Below are positions 19,060 to 27,698 of a DNA stretch of 64,000 bases, one piece after another; the first letter of the stretch is position 1, and every line of letters starts with the position of its first letter. The translations under genes and the position numbers were made by a program. Source of the DNA: Bdellovibrionales bacterium CG10_big_fil_rev_8_21_14_0_10_45_34 (GTDB taxonomy: Bacteria > Bdellovibrionota > Bdellovibrionia > Bdellovibrionales > 1-14-0-10-45-34). Location of the stretch: contig PEZS01000008.1 of assembly GCA_002778785.1 (NCBI GenBank), positions 7,207 to 71,206 on the forward strand. The letters run 5' to 3'. The notes under the pieces were generated by a model, which was not told where the DNA came from, ran no database searches, and worked only from the letters and a program-made list of their open reading frames with translations.

Positions 19060-19110
19060 CCCAGATTGCGAGTGGGACGGTAAGCGCAGTCTGAGGAGGA
19101 GCGAGGCGTG
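19060..19110. repeat. Partial copy of the same repeat class
   Basis: Starts CCCAGATTGCGAG and continues with an AAGCGCAG...CTGAG...CGAGGCGT pattern. The same order of blocks occurs at 45433-45480. It appears to be the left half of another element wedged between two complete copies. Confidence 0.6.
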
Positions 19111-19122
19111 GCCCGCTGAGAG

Positions 19123-19249
19123 CTAAAGCGTTCAAAAGGGTGCAGATGCAAGAGCGCAGATGTAAAATTTCTCGGAGGCGTAGTTCCACTACGTCGAAGA
19201 GAAATTTTATAGCGAGCACGAAGCAAATGTGCCCTTTTCAACGCTTTAG
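19123..19249. repeat. 127-bp long-palindrome repeat element
   Basis: The outer arms CTAAAGCGTT (19123-19132) and AACGCTTTAG (19240-19249) are perfect inverted repeats. Inside them CAAAAGGG pairs with CCCTTTT, TAAAATTTCTC with GAGAAATTTTA, and the centre forms GGCGTAG/CTACGTC. The whole element can fold into one long imperfect hairpin. The stop codon of the minus-strand ferredoxin gene (19246-19248) lies inside the right arm. Confidence 0.9.
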
Positions 19250-19788
19250 TAACGGGTGTAGCGGGACTTAGTACTATCCAACGCCGCCGTATCCAGCTTC
19301 AACATCAATTCTTGCCTTGTCCAACTTTTTGAAATGGTTTTCTTATCAAAGTTGAGCGACTGAGGCTTGCAGGCTTCTACACAAATTCCGCATTGAACAC
19401 ATGTTGAATAGTCTACTTCAAAAATCTCGATCAACTTCTCTACTCGTTGACCAAACTTATTGAACTTCTGCGCTTCGGTGCGCACAAATGGTACAGACTG
19501 AATTCGGATGGATCCCACGGGGCAAACGCGTTCGCACTCATGGCAACCAGTGCATAAGAGAAAATCATTCTTCAAACTTTGGCAAGAAGCTGGATGCACA
19601 GACTTTTCTATGAAAGGATGCTCGACGGTAACAGCTTTGGTAGCTACTCCCCGGCGAAACCTCGCTATGAGCATTTTTATCCACGATAACACTTTTGGCT
19701 TCTCAATTAAGCAAGAATCTGCACTCGTTTGCAAAGAATGGATATCTGAATCTCTGGCGTTTTCAATTTCTTTCATTTGCATCACCAC
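19246..19788 (-). CDS. NuoI/HycF-like 2x[4Fe-4S] ferredoxin subunit (second set)
   Basis: A 180-residue iron-sulfur protein with two classical [4Fe-4S] motifs, Cys79/82/85/89 (CTGCHECERVCP) and Cys130/133/136/140 (CVQCGICVEACKP). Arrangement and length match NuoI or the HycF/Ech-type ferredoxin subunits rather than free ferredoxins. It is the last gene behind divergent NuoB-like and NuoD-like genes and is clearly distinct from the canonical NuoI at 21372. A GTG start at 19788 follows AGAGG. Its stop codon lies inside a palindromic repeat, so the C terminus may have been trimmed by repeat insertion. Confidence 0.75.
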   Translation of the reverse strand: MVMQMKEIENARDSDIHSLQTSADSCLIEKPKVLSWIKMLIARFRRGVATKAVTVEHPFIEKSVHPASCQSLKNDFLLCTGCHECERVCPVGSIRIQSVPFVRTEAQKFNKFGQRVEKLIEIFEVDYSTCVQCGICVEACKPQSLNFDKKTISKSWTRQELMLKLDTAALDSTKSRYTRY

Positions 19789-19797
19789 GAAGCCTCT

Positions 19798-19830
19798 AAC
19801 TCTGATAACTCTGATAACTCTGATAACTCT
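19798..19830. repeat. Tandem 9-bp microsatellite in the second-nuo intergenic gap
   Basis: AACTCTGAT occurs three times in perfect tandem plus a 6-nt partial copy. It sits in the 50-nt gap between the NuoD-like gene and the ferredoxin gene, just upstream of the ribosome site of the latter. Slippage would change spacing but not a reading frame. Confidence 0.9.
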
Positions 19831-19838
19831 AATACACT

Positions 19839-20891
19839 TTATCTCTGATTTCCCACAGACTGATACTCTTTTGAAAGAGTATCACCAATGTCTTGGTTTT
19901 TGGAATTTACAAGTTCAGCTTCTTGTAAAGAAAAACCTAAAGTTACTAGGGCCAAAGAGAGATCATTAACGATGATCCCTTTCACCAGCTCTTCTAGTTG
20001 ATTTCGCATTCGAGTCGAGGGGCTAGAAATTCTTACGACGTCGGCACTCACCTCTATTTCGATCCAGCCACTTGAACCAAAAGCTCCGCCCCGCACTGTG
20101 CTTTTGGGCCAGTCAACGGAGTGAAGTTCTGCGGACTCTACTCGACTTTCTAGCGTGAGCGCCTTATGCAGAGCCAACAGCTCTTTAAAAGATGATCTTA
20201 TCATGGCGATGACGGAATGAATTCTATGCAGGGCATCGCTTGTCTGGCCAAACTGACAGACGAAAGGCCCCATGACAAAAATTTGATTGCATGTCTCGCA
20301 GCTAATTCTTAACAGGCCTGACAGCCTTTCCCAAAGAATCACATCTTTCTCGATGTCGGTGAGCAACTGCTCGGCACGTGGAAAAAACTCAGAGAAAAAA
20401 GCACCAAGCTTCACAAGCTCGCCTAGCGAAAACTCTCGCCGAATTCCGCCGACTTTGAGAAATTGGGGGAGTACCCTATGACCGGTGGTCACCTCTAACC
20501 AATCACGGAGGCTCTCCGCCAGTAGAACTGAAGATTCATACATCGCTTTATCGCCTAAACACCCGAAGGTGTTTGTTAAAAGCTGAAACCCCCACTGCAT
20601 CCTTTGAAACGTCAGTAAAAATTCTCGAATCATTTGTACTTTTTTAGAGACATGGATCGAATGGGCGTTTTCGATGGCTCGACAAAATGCAGTTTCACAG
20701 GCAAGTGCTTCTAATTCAGAGAAACGATCCGTCCATTTAACTGCATCTTGAATCTCTAGTGAACGTAAAATTTGAAACAGCGGGCGATCTTCATATCCCC
20801 AACAAAATTCAATACCTGTGAGCCATCTGGATTCGACAGTGATCTTGGCATCTCGAATAAAGGGTGTGGTCACAGAACTAAGGTAATTCAC
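19839..20891 (-). CDS. Divergent NuoD/[NiFe]-hydrogenase large-subunit homologue without metal ligands
   Basis: A 350-residue protein whose middle resembles complex I NuoD and group-4 hydrogenase large subunits: AFCRAIENAHSIHV followed by an R-F-L-L helix, LRDWLEVTTGHR, then LKVGGIRREF. The C-terminal segment SPSTRMRNQLEELVKG resembles the family end. Where [NiFe] enzymes have CGxC the sequence reads DRFSELEAL, and no C-terminal CxxC is present, so it cannot bind the NiFe centre. It starts at GTG and overlaps the NuoB-like gene by 14 nt. Possible roles are a quinone or electron-transfer module, or an Ehr-like complex; substrate unknown. Confidence 0.65.
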   Translation of the reverse strand: MNYLSSVTTPFIRDAKITVESRWLTGIEFCWGYEDRPLFQILRSLEIQDAVKWTDRFSELEALACETAFCRAIENAHSIHVSKKVQMIREFLLTFQRMQWGFQLLTNTFGCLGDKAMYESSVLLAESLRDWLEVTTGHRVLPQFLKVGGIRREFSLGELVKLGAFFSEFFPRAEQLLTDIEKDVILWERLSGLLRISCETCNQIFVMGPFVCQFGQTSDALHRIHSVIAMIRSSFKELLALHKALTLESRVESAELHSVDWPKSTVRGGAFGSSGWIEIEVSADVVRISSPSTRMRNQLEELVKGIIVNDLSLALVTLGFSLQEAELVNSKNQDIGDTLSKEYQSVGNQR

Positions 20892-21369
20892 CGACCGACT
20901 CTTTTAATGCTTGTTGTAGGATCTTTCGCTGGTTCACTTTTGGACGAACCTTTTCAGAAAGAGCATAGATAGCTTCTAATATAACTTCTGGGCGCGGAGG
21001 ACAACCCGGTACAAACGCATCTACAGAAATCTTTTCATCTAATCGCTGCGCCGTATTTGTTTTAAGCGCGTAGGGCGAGCCAGAAATGGCGCAAGCCCCA
21101 ACCGCTATGACCCACTTTTCCCCTGCCAAAAGACAGTAAGCGCGCTCCGCTTCTTTAAGAGCGCTTTCAGATAGATAACCTGCACAGATCATAAGATTGG
21201 CAAGCGCTGGGTCGCTAACAGGAGCTAAGACTCCCAACCTTTCCCAATCGTAAGTCGCCGTAGCCAATAATTCGACTTCATTTCTACAACATCCGCCCAC
21301 TATGAGATAGGGCCGATAGGTGCCAACTTTTAAACTCTTTCGCATTTGCGATCTTAGGTCGCTTTGCAA
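20878..21369 (-). CDS. NuoB-like [4Fe-4S] subunit (second set)
   Basis: A 163-residue homologue of NuoB and the small subunits of group-4 hydrogenases. All four N2-type cluster ligands are present: Cys27-Cys28 (GGCCRNE), Cys93 (GACAISG) and Cys123 (GCPPRPE). It is strongly diverged from the canonical NuoB at 26949. Translation probably begins at TTG 21369, which has AGAAGGAA 7 nt upstream. It lies 2 nt after nuoI and overlaps the NuoD-like gene, so the second set shares the nuo transcript. Confidence 0.75.
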   Translation of the reverse strand: MQSDLRSQMRKSLKVGTYRPYLIVGGCCRNEVELLATATYDWERLGVLAPVSDPALANLMICAGYLSESALKEAERAYCLLAGEKWVIAVGACAISGSPYALKTNTAQRLDEKISVDAFVPGCPPRPEVILEAIYALSEKVRPKVNQRKILQQALKESVGELP

Positions 21370-21371
21370 AT

Positions 21372-21896
21372 TTAGATTCCTTCTGAGTGGCGCTCTTTAT
21401 CGTCGAGTACGGTTTGAATTCCACCCTTTAGCTGTGGGCGATAGGCAAGATAGTCAATTCCGTGAACAAAACCTGATCCATTGATACCGGCACTTTGCCA
21501 CTCTGGGCCCATCCGAACAGCATCAACCGGGCAAGCCTCTTCACAATAACCACAAAAAACACAGCGAAGAACATCTATCTCATAGCTAATCGGGTATTTT
21601 TCTACAGATGGATCAGGATGTTGAGAAGCTACGATCGTGATACAGTCTGCTGGACAGTTGGTTGCACAAAGCATGCAAGCCGTACATCTGAGACTTCCGT
21701 CCTTTTTCACAGTAAGTACATGGTTGCCTTTGAACCGAGGACCATACTCGTACTTCTCTTCAGGGTAATTGAGTGTTTGCATTTTCTTAGGGTTCGCAAG
21801 ATTTTTTAGGAGATGACCTAAAGTTATTCCCAACCCTTTAAATATTCCTGGCAAATACCACTTCGAAGCAGCGCCAGGTCTTTTTACAACGCTCAT
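21372..21896 (-). CDS. nuoI: NADH-quinone oxidoreductase subunit I
   Basis: Complex I connecting subunit carrying clusters N6a and N6b. Two [4Fe-4S] motifs are present: Cys71/74/77/81 (CTACMLCATNCP) and Cys112/115/118/122 (CVFCGYCEEACP). The N-terminal amphipathic segment and the motif YEYGPRFKGNH are typical. At 174 residues it has normal length. It overlaps nuoG by 4 nt. Confidence 0.95.
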   Translation of the reverse strand: MSVVKRPGAASKWYLPGIFKGLGITLGHLLKNLANPKKMQTLNYPEEKYEYGPRFKGNHVLTVKKDGSLRCTACMLCATNCPADCITIVASQHPDPSVEKYPISYEIDVLRCVFCGYCEEACPVDAVRMGPEWQSAGINGSGFVHGIDYLAYRPQLKGGIQTVLDDKERHSEGI

Positions 21897-23425
21897 ACAA
21901 TGCTCCCAGCCATGTTGTAGGCCTCGCCTTTAGAGATCACCTTTGTATCAATAGATAGCTCTTTACCAGATAAAAGCGCCGACGCCTCGTTCAAAGTTAA
22001 GGCTGACGAGACGATAGTCACACCTTTTTTAATGTTCTGGGAAACACCCGCGTGATTTACAAAGGTTCCCGATTTTTCTACGTAGGATTTCATCGGTATA
22101 CTGATAGTCATTTTTTCTAGGCTTGGATGCTTAGAGCTTCCCATCCAAACTGAGAGGGACACTTTTGCGAATAGCTCGAGCTTTTCCCCCAAGTCCGGAT
22201 ACACCTCTAAGTTTTCAGGACCCGCAACAACGATAGCCTTGATGCTTCCGTTCTCTATATTTTCAACAAGATCTTTCCACGTTTTGTTCAAACCCTTTTG
22301 CTCTAGCGCCCGAAGAAGTCCAACTGTGTTGGGGTTTCTATCTCCTCTTAAAAGGATTCCGTCAAAGCTATCGAAAGTCTCTTGATTGTTGATCCAGTGG
22401 TAAACGTGGCTCTTCGAAAAAGTTGTTGTGAAATCACTTAGGCAAGCGTCGTACTCTTCAGAAAAATACTGCCCGGTCAGAACGAGAGCCACGGAGTCAG
22501 CGCCATGTTGCTTTTTAATATCACCGAGCTGCTGTGCGGCTATTTTTGCCATCTGACCTGCGGATGTCACCTTCACACCGCCCTCTCGCAAACTTGCTTG
22601 AGTTAGTCGGCTTTCTAAATTGATAAATTTGTAAATGTCTCGGCCTTTGTCACACATCCAGTAGCCGTTAACACTTTCATTGTAAACAGGCTTCACTCTG
22701 TAGAGACCATTTTCATTGTAATAAACTCTGGTGTTGCAACCTGTGGAACAACCCGAACAAACAGATTCAAAATCCTTTAAAAACCAAACCCGCTGACGAA
22801 AACGGAAATCCTTGGAGGTCAAAGCACCCACTGGGCAAATATCAACCGTATTCAATGAGTAATTGTTATTGAGCGGCGCATCTGCGTGAGTTGCTATTTC
22901 ACTATGGTCCCCGCGGTTAAAAATCCCTAGCTCATGGGTTTTTGTAACTTCATCGGTAAAACGAACACATCTCGAACAGAGAATGCATCTTTCCGTATCA
23001 AGCACGACTCGCTCGCCAAGATCGACAACCTTTCTCTTCTTAACTTTCTTTTCGCCCATTCCCGGATCATACTGCCCGTGTTTCATGTAGTACTCTTGAA
23101 GTCCGCACTCTCCCGCTTGATCGCAAATTGGGCAGTCCAAGGGATGATTAATTAGGTGAAACTCTAGCACCCACTGAACAGACTCTTCCACCTTCTTAGA
23201 AGTATTGTTGACCACCATTCCATCGGTAATTGGGGTATTACAAGCCAGCTGGAGCCTTGGGTTCCCTTCGATTTCTACAAAACACATACGGCAAACACCC
23301 GCAACACTTAGGCCTGGGTGCCAGCAATAGTGAGCGATATTTTCTTCAACCTGCTGATAGGCCTGAATTATGGTCGTGCCTGGCTTTACTTCTAGTTGCT
23401 TGCCATTAATGGTGCATTTGAGCAT
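21893..23425 (-). CDS. nuoG: NADH-quinone oxidoreductase subunit G (short form)
   Basis: Electron-wire subunit with an N-terminal [2Fe-2S] domain (CWHPGLSVAGVCRMC...CNTP) and the His/Cys3 cluster segment HPLDCPICDQAGEC. It also has a NuoG [4Fe-4S] set (CILCSRCVRF, later CPVGAL) and a molybdopterin-type [4Fe-4S] motif (CSGCSTGC...CDKGR). The remaining C-terminal part is short, giving 510 residues versus about 900 in E. coli. The molybdopterin-like domain is thus greatly reduced. It overlaps nuoF by 20 nt. Confidence 0.93.
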   Translation of the reverse strand: MLKCTINGKQLEVKPGTTIIQAYQQVEENIAHYCWHPGLSVAGVCRMCFVEIEGNPRLQLACNTPITDGMVVNNTSKKVEESVQWVLEFHLINHPLDCPICDQAGECGLQEYYMKHGQYDPGMGEKKVKKRKVVDLGERVVLDTERCILCSRCVRFTDEVTKTHELGIFNRGDHSEIATHADAPLNNNYSLNTVDICPVGALTSKDFRFRQRVWFLKDFESVCSGCSTGCNTRVYYNENGLYRVKPVYNESVNGYWMCDKGRDIYKFINLESRLTQASLREGGVKVTSAGQMAKIAAQQLGDIKKQHGADSVALVLTGQYFSEEYDACLSDFTTTFSKSHVYHWINNQETFDSFDGILLRGDRNPNTVGLLRALEQKGLNKTWKDLVENIENGSIKAIVVAGPENLEVYPDLGEKLELFAKVSLSVWMGSSKHPSLEKMTISIPMKSYVEKSGTFVNHAGVSQNIKKGVTIVSSALTLNEASALLSGKELSIDTKVISKGEAYNMAGSIV

Positions 23426-24695
23426 AAATCTTTCCTCTTACTTTTGAGCGCCCCTCGCGAATAAAATACTCAAATTCATCGCGGAACTTTTGAACAAAGC
23501 TAATAGTAGGCAGCGCTGCGGCGTCTGAGAGAGCGCAAATAGTTCTGCCCTTCATGTTCTCTGCCACTCTTTCTAAAAGATCGAGATCTTGAAGTTTGGC
23601 CGTTCCATAGATAATGCCTTTAGAGATTTTTTCTAGCCACCCTGTGCCTTCTCTACAAGGTGTGCACTGGCCACACGATTCGTGGTGATAAAAATGCAAA
23701 ATGACATGCAGTAGATCCACCATGCATTTTGAATCATCAATTACAATGACAGCGCCAGAGCCAAGCATCGACTTCAGCTCTGCAAGGTTTTCGTAGTCCA
23801 TAGTTGCACGTTCGCATTCGGCAGCTGTGAGAACTGGAGCCGAAGATCCACCGGGAATTACCGCCTTAAGGCGTCGCCCGGGTCTTAAACCGCCACATTC
23901 TTTATTAATCAGATCCATTAAAGGGTAGCCGAGCGGAACCTCATAAGTACCTGGCTTCACAACGTCCCCAGATACCGAGAACAGCTTTGTACCTGCTGAT
24001 TTTTCTGTGCCGTACTTTCTGTATCCCGCAGCACCATCTCGAAGAATGGGAATAACAGCAGCAAGAGTCTCGACATTATTCACGATCGTAGGTTTTCTTA
24101 AATAACCTTGGATTGCCGGAAATGGAGGCTTCAGTTTGGGTTGCCCCTTTAAACCCTCAAGCGAAGAAATCATTCCTGTTTCTTCGCCGCAGATGTAGGC
24201 GCCTGCCCCTCGGTAGATATCTAAATCATGGTCAAAGCCGGAGCCCAGAATATTCTTTCCTAAGTAGCCGGCCTCATAAGCTTCGCGAATGGCCTTTTCG
24301 AGAGTGTCATAGGACTGGTTATATTCTCCGCGCACATAAATGTAGGACTTGGCGCTTTGAACTGCAAAAGCTGAGATAATCATACCTTCGATGAGTTGAT
24401 GAGGAGCTCTTTCCATCATCAATCTGTCTTTAAATGTGCCCGGTTCTCCCTCGTCAGCATTGCAAAGAAGGTATCTGGGTTCACCATTGTTTGGCAGAAA
24501 CCCCCACTTTACTCCAGTCGGAAAACCAGCACCTCCACGGCCACGAAGCCCAGATGCCTTAACTTCATCAATGATTTCTTGCGGCCTCATCTTGAGTGCT
24601 TTTTTAAGCATCTGATAGCCATCGAGCTCTAGATAGCCTTTGAGTGTTTTGTACTGCGGTTTATCGTAGTGTTGGGTGAGTAATTTTGCTTCCAT
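23406..24695 (-). CDS. nuoF: NADH-quinone oxidoreductase subunit F
   Basis: FMN and NADH-binding subunit, entry point for electrons. The glycine-rich NADH/FMN loop GLRGRGGAGFPTG is near residue 49 and LCNADEGEPGTFKDR follows. The N3 [4Fe-4S] ligands lie in ESCGQCTPCREG with a later Cys in TICALSDAAA. Length is 429 residues. It shares one nucleotide with the nuoE stop. Confidence 0.97.
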   Translation of the reverse strand: MEAKLLTQHYDKPQYKTLKGYLELDGYQMLKKALKMRPQEIIDEVKASGLRGRGGAGFPTGVKWGFLPNNGEPRYLLCNADEGEPGTFKDRLMMERAPHQLIEGMIISAFAVQSAKSYIYVRGEYNQSYDTLEKAIREAYEAGYLGKNILGSGFDHDLDIYRGAGAYICGEETGMISSLEGLKGQPKLKPPFPAIQGYLRKPTIVNNVETLAAVIPILRDGAAGYRKYGTEKSAGTKLFSVSGDVVKPGTYEVPLGYPLMDLINKECGGLRPGRRLKAVIPGGSSAPVLTAAECERATMDYENLAELKSMLGSGAVIVIDDSKCMVDLLHVILHFYHHESCGQCTPCREGTGWLEKISKGIIYGTAKLQDLDLLERVAENMKGRTICALSDAAALPTISFVQKFRDEFEYFIREGRSKVRGKIYAQMHH

Positions 24696-25201
24696 TATTT
24701 AAGCTCTTTCAATAACTGATCAACAACATCAGTGCTGAGATTTTCATAATAACGATCGCCAATTTGAGCCACAGGGGCTGTGTCACAAGAACCCAAACAC
24801 TCAACCCGAGTAACTGTGAAATGGCCGTCGGCAGTGACATCGCCTTCTTTGACTTGAAGTTTTGAACAGATATAATCGGTCAATTCCCTAGCTTCCTTCA
24901 TTGCGCAAGAGACGTTGCAACAAACCTGTATGTGGTGTTTCCCCACTGGCCTCTGGTTGAACATGGTATAAAACTTCAGTACTTCGTCTATTCTTGATGC
25001 AGGAATATCCATGATGTCGCTTAAGTGCTCAACAACCTGCGGGCTAACCCATCCCTTGTTTTCTTTTTGAGCAATGTAGAGCGCCGGAATTATTGCAGAG
25101 TATTTCGACTCGTACCTTTCGAGCTCCGACTTAACCTTCGCGAGGCCGTCTGCAGACAATTTAAAAATCGTGAACTTTTGTGTCGTTTCTAAATTTTCCA
25201 T
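24695..25201 (-). CDS. nuoE: NADH-quinone oxidoreductase subunit E
   Basis: Thioredoxin-fold [2Fe-2S] subunit (cluster N1a). Ligands are Cys94-x4-Cys99 and Cys135-x3-Cys139 (ECLGSCD). The N-terminal helical bundle with EVLKFYTMFNQRPVGKH is typical. At 168 residues it is full length. It directly abuts nuoCD. Confidence 0.96.
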   Translation of the reverse strand: MENLETTQKFTIFKLSADGLAKVKSELERYESKYSAIIPALYIAQKENKGWVSPQVVEHLSDIMDIPASRIDEVLKFYTMFNQRPVGKHHIQVCCNVSCAMKEARELTDYICSKLQVKEGDVTADGHFTVTRVECLGSCDTAPVAQIGDRYYENLSTDVVDQLLKELK

Positions 25202-26884
25202 TTATCGATCCAACTCTCCTGCTATGAGATTAAGACTTCCCAAAACAGAAATGACATCTGCCACAGGACCACCTGTTACTAGTTTTGAAAAGCTCTGATA
25301 AATTGCAAAACAAGGCGGCCGCACTTTCAAACGATAAGGGCTTGGCCCCCCGTCGCTCACTAAGTAAAAGCCAAGCTCCCCGTTGGCCGCTTCAGTTGCT
25401 TCGTAAACCTCACCTTTTGGAGGCTTAAGCCCTTTGATTACTAGCATGAAGTGATTCATCAACCCTTCGATGTTTCCGTAAACTTCTCGCTTTTCAGGAA
25501 GCACAATATCTTTGTCGCGAATTGTGTAGTCCCCACCCGGCAAATTCTTACAAACTTGCTCGACGATTTTCAGAGATTGTTTCATCTCCTCAAGCCGCAC
25601 GAGATAACGATCGTAAACATCACCAGATGTACCAATTGGCACTTCAAAATCCAAAGTTTCGTATCCGTAGTAGGGCGAAGCTTTTCGTAGATCTAAGTTA
25701 ACGCCGGCTGCCCTCAAACAAGGGCCGGTGTAACCGTACTGAATAGCTTCTTCTGCAGAAATGCCGCCTACACCTTGAGTTCTTTGAATCCAAATCTTAT
25801 TGCCTGTAAGCAGACGATCAATTTCGTCAATGTCTTGGCGAATAGTCTTCACCGTCTCTAAAACGTCGTTAATCCAACCATCCGGTGGATTATTCGCCAT
25901 ACCACCAACTCTTGTTAGAGAAACAGTTAGACGTGCTCCGCAAAGTTTTTCAAAAAGAGTGTAAACTCTTTCTCGGCATCCGAAGAGATAGAAGAAACCT
26001 GTTAATGCACCCAAATCCACAGCATTTGCACCAATACAAACGATATGGTCTATCACTCGGGAAAGCTCACACAAGATAATCCTCAGCGCCTGCGCTTTTG
26101 CGGGGATCTCAACACCAAGAATCTTTTCGACAGTTTTACAGTACCCCACGTTATTAATGGGCGCCGAACAATAGTTGAGACGGTCGGTATAAGGAATAAC
26201 CTGATTGTAAAAATGAGTCTCAGCCATCTTCTCAAAACAACGGTGAAGAAATCCGATTTCCACATTGGCCCTATGGATAGTTTCCCCGTCGAGTTCAGCC
26301 ATCACTCGAAGTGTTCCATGCGTGGCTGGATGGCTTGGGCCGATATTGAGCGGCACCAAATTTTTGTTGGGATCTGGTACATAATTCGGATCGTTTTCGA
26401 AATGAATGGGCAATACTTCGCTAAGATGCTGCTGTTGATTGGCATCATAGTCTTTTCTTAGGGGGTGCCCTTTAAACTCGTGATGAGTGAGGATTCTTGT
26501 TAAATTGGGATGCCCTTCAAAGCGAACCCCCATCATATCGTAGGCTTCACGCTCAAACCAGTTCGCTCCCTTCCAAATAGGAGTAGCGGAAGGAACCGAC
26601 TCACCTTCGCCGACCTGGGTTTTTATTCTCAGTCGGGTAGCATCTTTTGACGAGAATAGGTGATAGACCACCTCAAACCTCTTCTCGCGCCCTGGGTAAT
26701 CAACAGCGCAAACGTCCATCAAGAAATCAAATTTCTTAGATGTTTTAAGGTGAGTCAGTATGGCTGGAACCTGTGATTTTTCACACTCTAATACTGCATC
26801 CCCAAACGCCTGATAAAAATTTAGCTTTGGGCCAGAGATACCTTGAGCACCCAAATCCGCGACGACATTTTCTGTAACGCTCAT
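25202..26884 (-). CDS. nuoCD: NADH-quinone oxidoreductase subunit C/D fusion
   Basis: Fusion of the 30-kDa (NuoC, residues 1 to about 170) and 49-kDa (NuoD, about 180-560) subunits. NuoC shows EREAYDMMGVRFEGHPNLTR and HPLRKDY. NuoD starts at LNIGPSHPATHG, the quinone-site region, and ends GSLNLIAGELDR, close to the usual SIDFVMGEVDR-type end. The fusion is known in several proteobacteria. It is 560 residues long, with 64 nt between it and upstream nuoB. Confidence 0.96.
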   Translation of the reverse strand: MSVTENVVADLGAQGISGPKLNFYQAFGDAVLECEKSQVPAILTHLKTSKKFDFLMDVCAVDYPGREKRFEVVYHLFSSKDATRLRIKTQVGEGESVPSATPIWKGANWFEREAYDMMGVRFEGHPNLTRILTHHEFKGHPLRKDYDANQQQHLSEVLPIHFENDPNYVPDPNKNLVPLNIGPSHPATHGTLRVMAELDGETIHRANVEIGFLHRCFEKMAETHFYNQVIPYTDRLNYCSAPINNVGYCKTVEKILGVEIPAKAQALRIILCELSRVIDHIVCIGANAVDLGALTGFFYLFGCRERVYTLFEKLCGARLTVSLTRVGGMANNPPDGWINDVLETVKTIRQDIDEIDRLLTGNKIWIQRTQGVGGISAEEAIQYGYTGPCLRAAGVNLDLRKASPYYGYETLDFEVPIGTSGDVYDRYLVRLEEMKQSLKIVEQVCKNLPGGDYTIRDKDIVLPEKREVYGNIEGLMNHFMLVIKGLKPPKGEVYEATEAANGELGFYLVSDGGPSPYRLKVRPPCFAIYQSFSKLVTGGPVADVISVLGSLNLIAGELDR

Positions 26885-26948
26885 TCTTAATCCTCAATTT
26901 TCGAAAATTTATCCCTTGTGGCTGAAAGTCTTCCAAAAATAAACCATG

Positions 26949-27497
26949 CTACGCAATCTCACCCAGTGATTTATCGTAAGCCTTTCTCCAAGGTCTAGGA
27001 TGGTTATTCTCTATCATTTTTTGAAGCAGCATCACTCCATCTAAAACTGCCTCGGGTGCGGGCGGACATCCTGGAACATAAACATCTACAGGAATGACTT
27101 TGTCGGCCCCTTGAAGTACGTGGTAAGCGCGGTAAAAACCACCAGAGCTCGCGCATGCACCCATTGAGAGTACATATTTTGGCTCAAGCATTTGAACATA
27201 GATTCTCTTTAATATGGGAGCCATTTTTTCTGTGATAGTGCCAGCCACAACCAAAAGGTCTGACTGACGAGGGGAGAATCTGACCACTTCGGCTCCGAAA
27301 CGCGCCAGGTCATAACGCGGTCCCATCACCGACATAAGCTCAATACCGCAACAGGCCGTACCGAAGGGCATTGGCCAAAGAGAGTTCTTTCTTCCCCAGG
27401 CAATAAACTCATCCACTCGCGAGGTCAGCATATTAGATGCTAAAAGATCCTCAGACTCGGCGGCAGCAAACTCGCTACCAGAAAGGGTTTTATTCAT
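26949..27497 (-). CDS. nuoB: NADH-quinone oxidoreductase subunit B
   Basis: Carries cluster N2, which reduces quinone. Ligands Cys49-Cys50 (FGTACCGIE), Cys115 (SMGACASSGG) and Cys144 (VPGCPPAPE) are all present. Length is 182 residues. It is the first gene of the minus-strand nuo operon. No nuoA lies upstream, and none of the membrane subunits (A, H, J-N) is in the window, so the membrane arm must be encoded elsewhere. Confidence 0.96.
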   Translation of the reverse strand: MNKTLSGSEFAAAESEDLLASNMLTSRVDEFIAWGRKNSLWPMPFGTACCGIELMSVMGPRYDLARFGAEVVRFSPRQSDLLVVAGTITEKMAPILKRIYVQMLEPKYVLSMGACASSGGFYRAYHVLQGADKVIPVDVYVPGCPPAPEAVLDGVMLLQKMIENNHPRPWRKAYDKSLGEIA

Positions 27498-27698
27498 TAT
27501 CAGGCCTCACTCGTTGCCGCAAAAGTCGTTACTCAACGCTCAGGCCGCTTGGCCTTGCGCCGATTTCTTTGGGCTTTAGAAAAAAATAACCCTTTTGACT
27601 AGATTTTGAAAGCTTATAGATGTGGGAACTGAGAATGAATCACAACTAACGCAATGCCGAGAACTTGAGCCGTCTTAGAATAAATTCGCGAGCACCGG

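Noticed and set aside
27498-27698. Promoter or terminator in front of nuoB
   Set aside because: A small AGGCC/GGCCT hairpin and a TATAAG are present, but no correctly spaced -35 or T-run was found.
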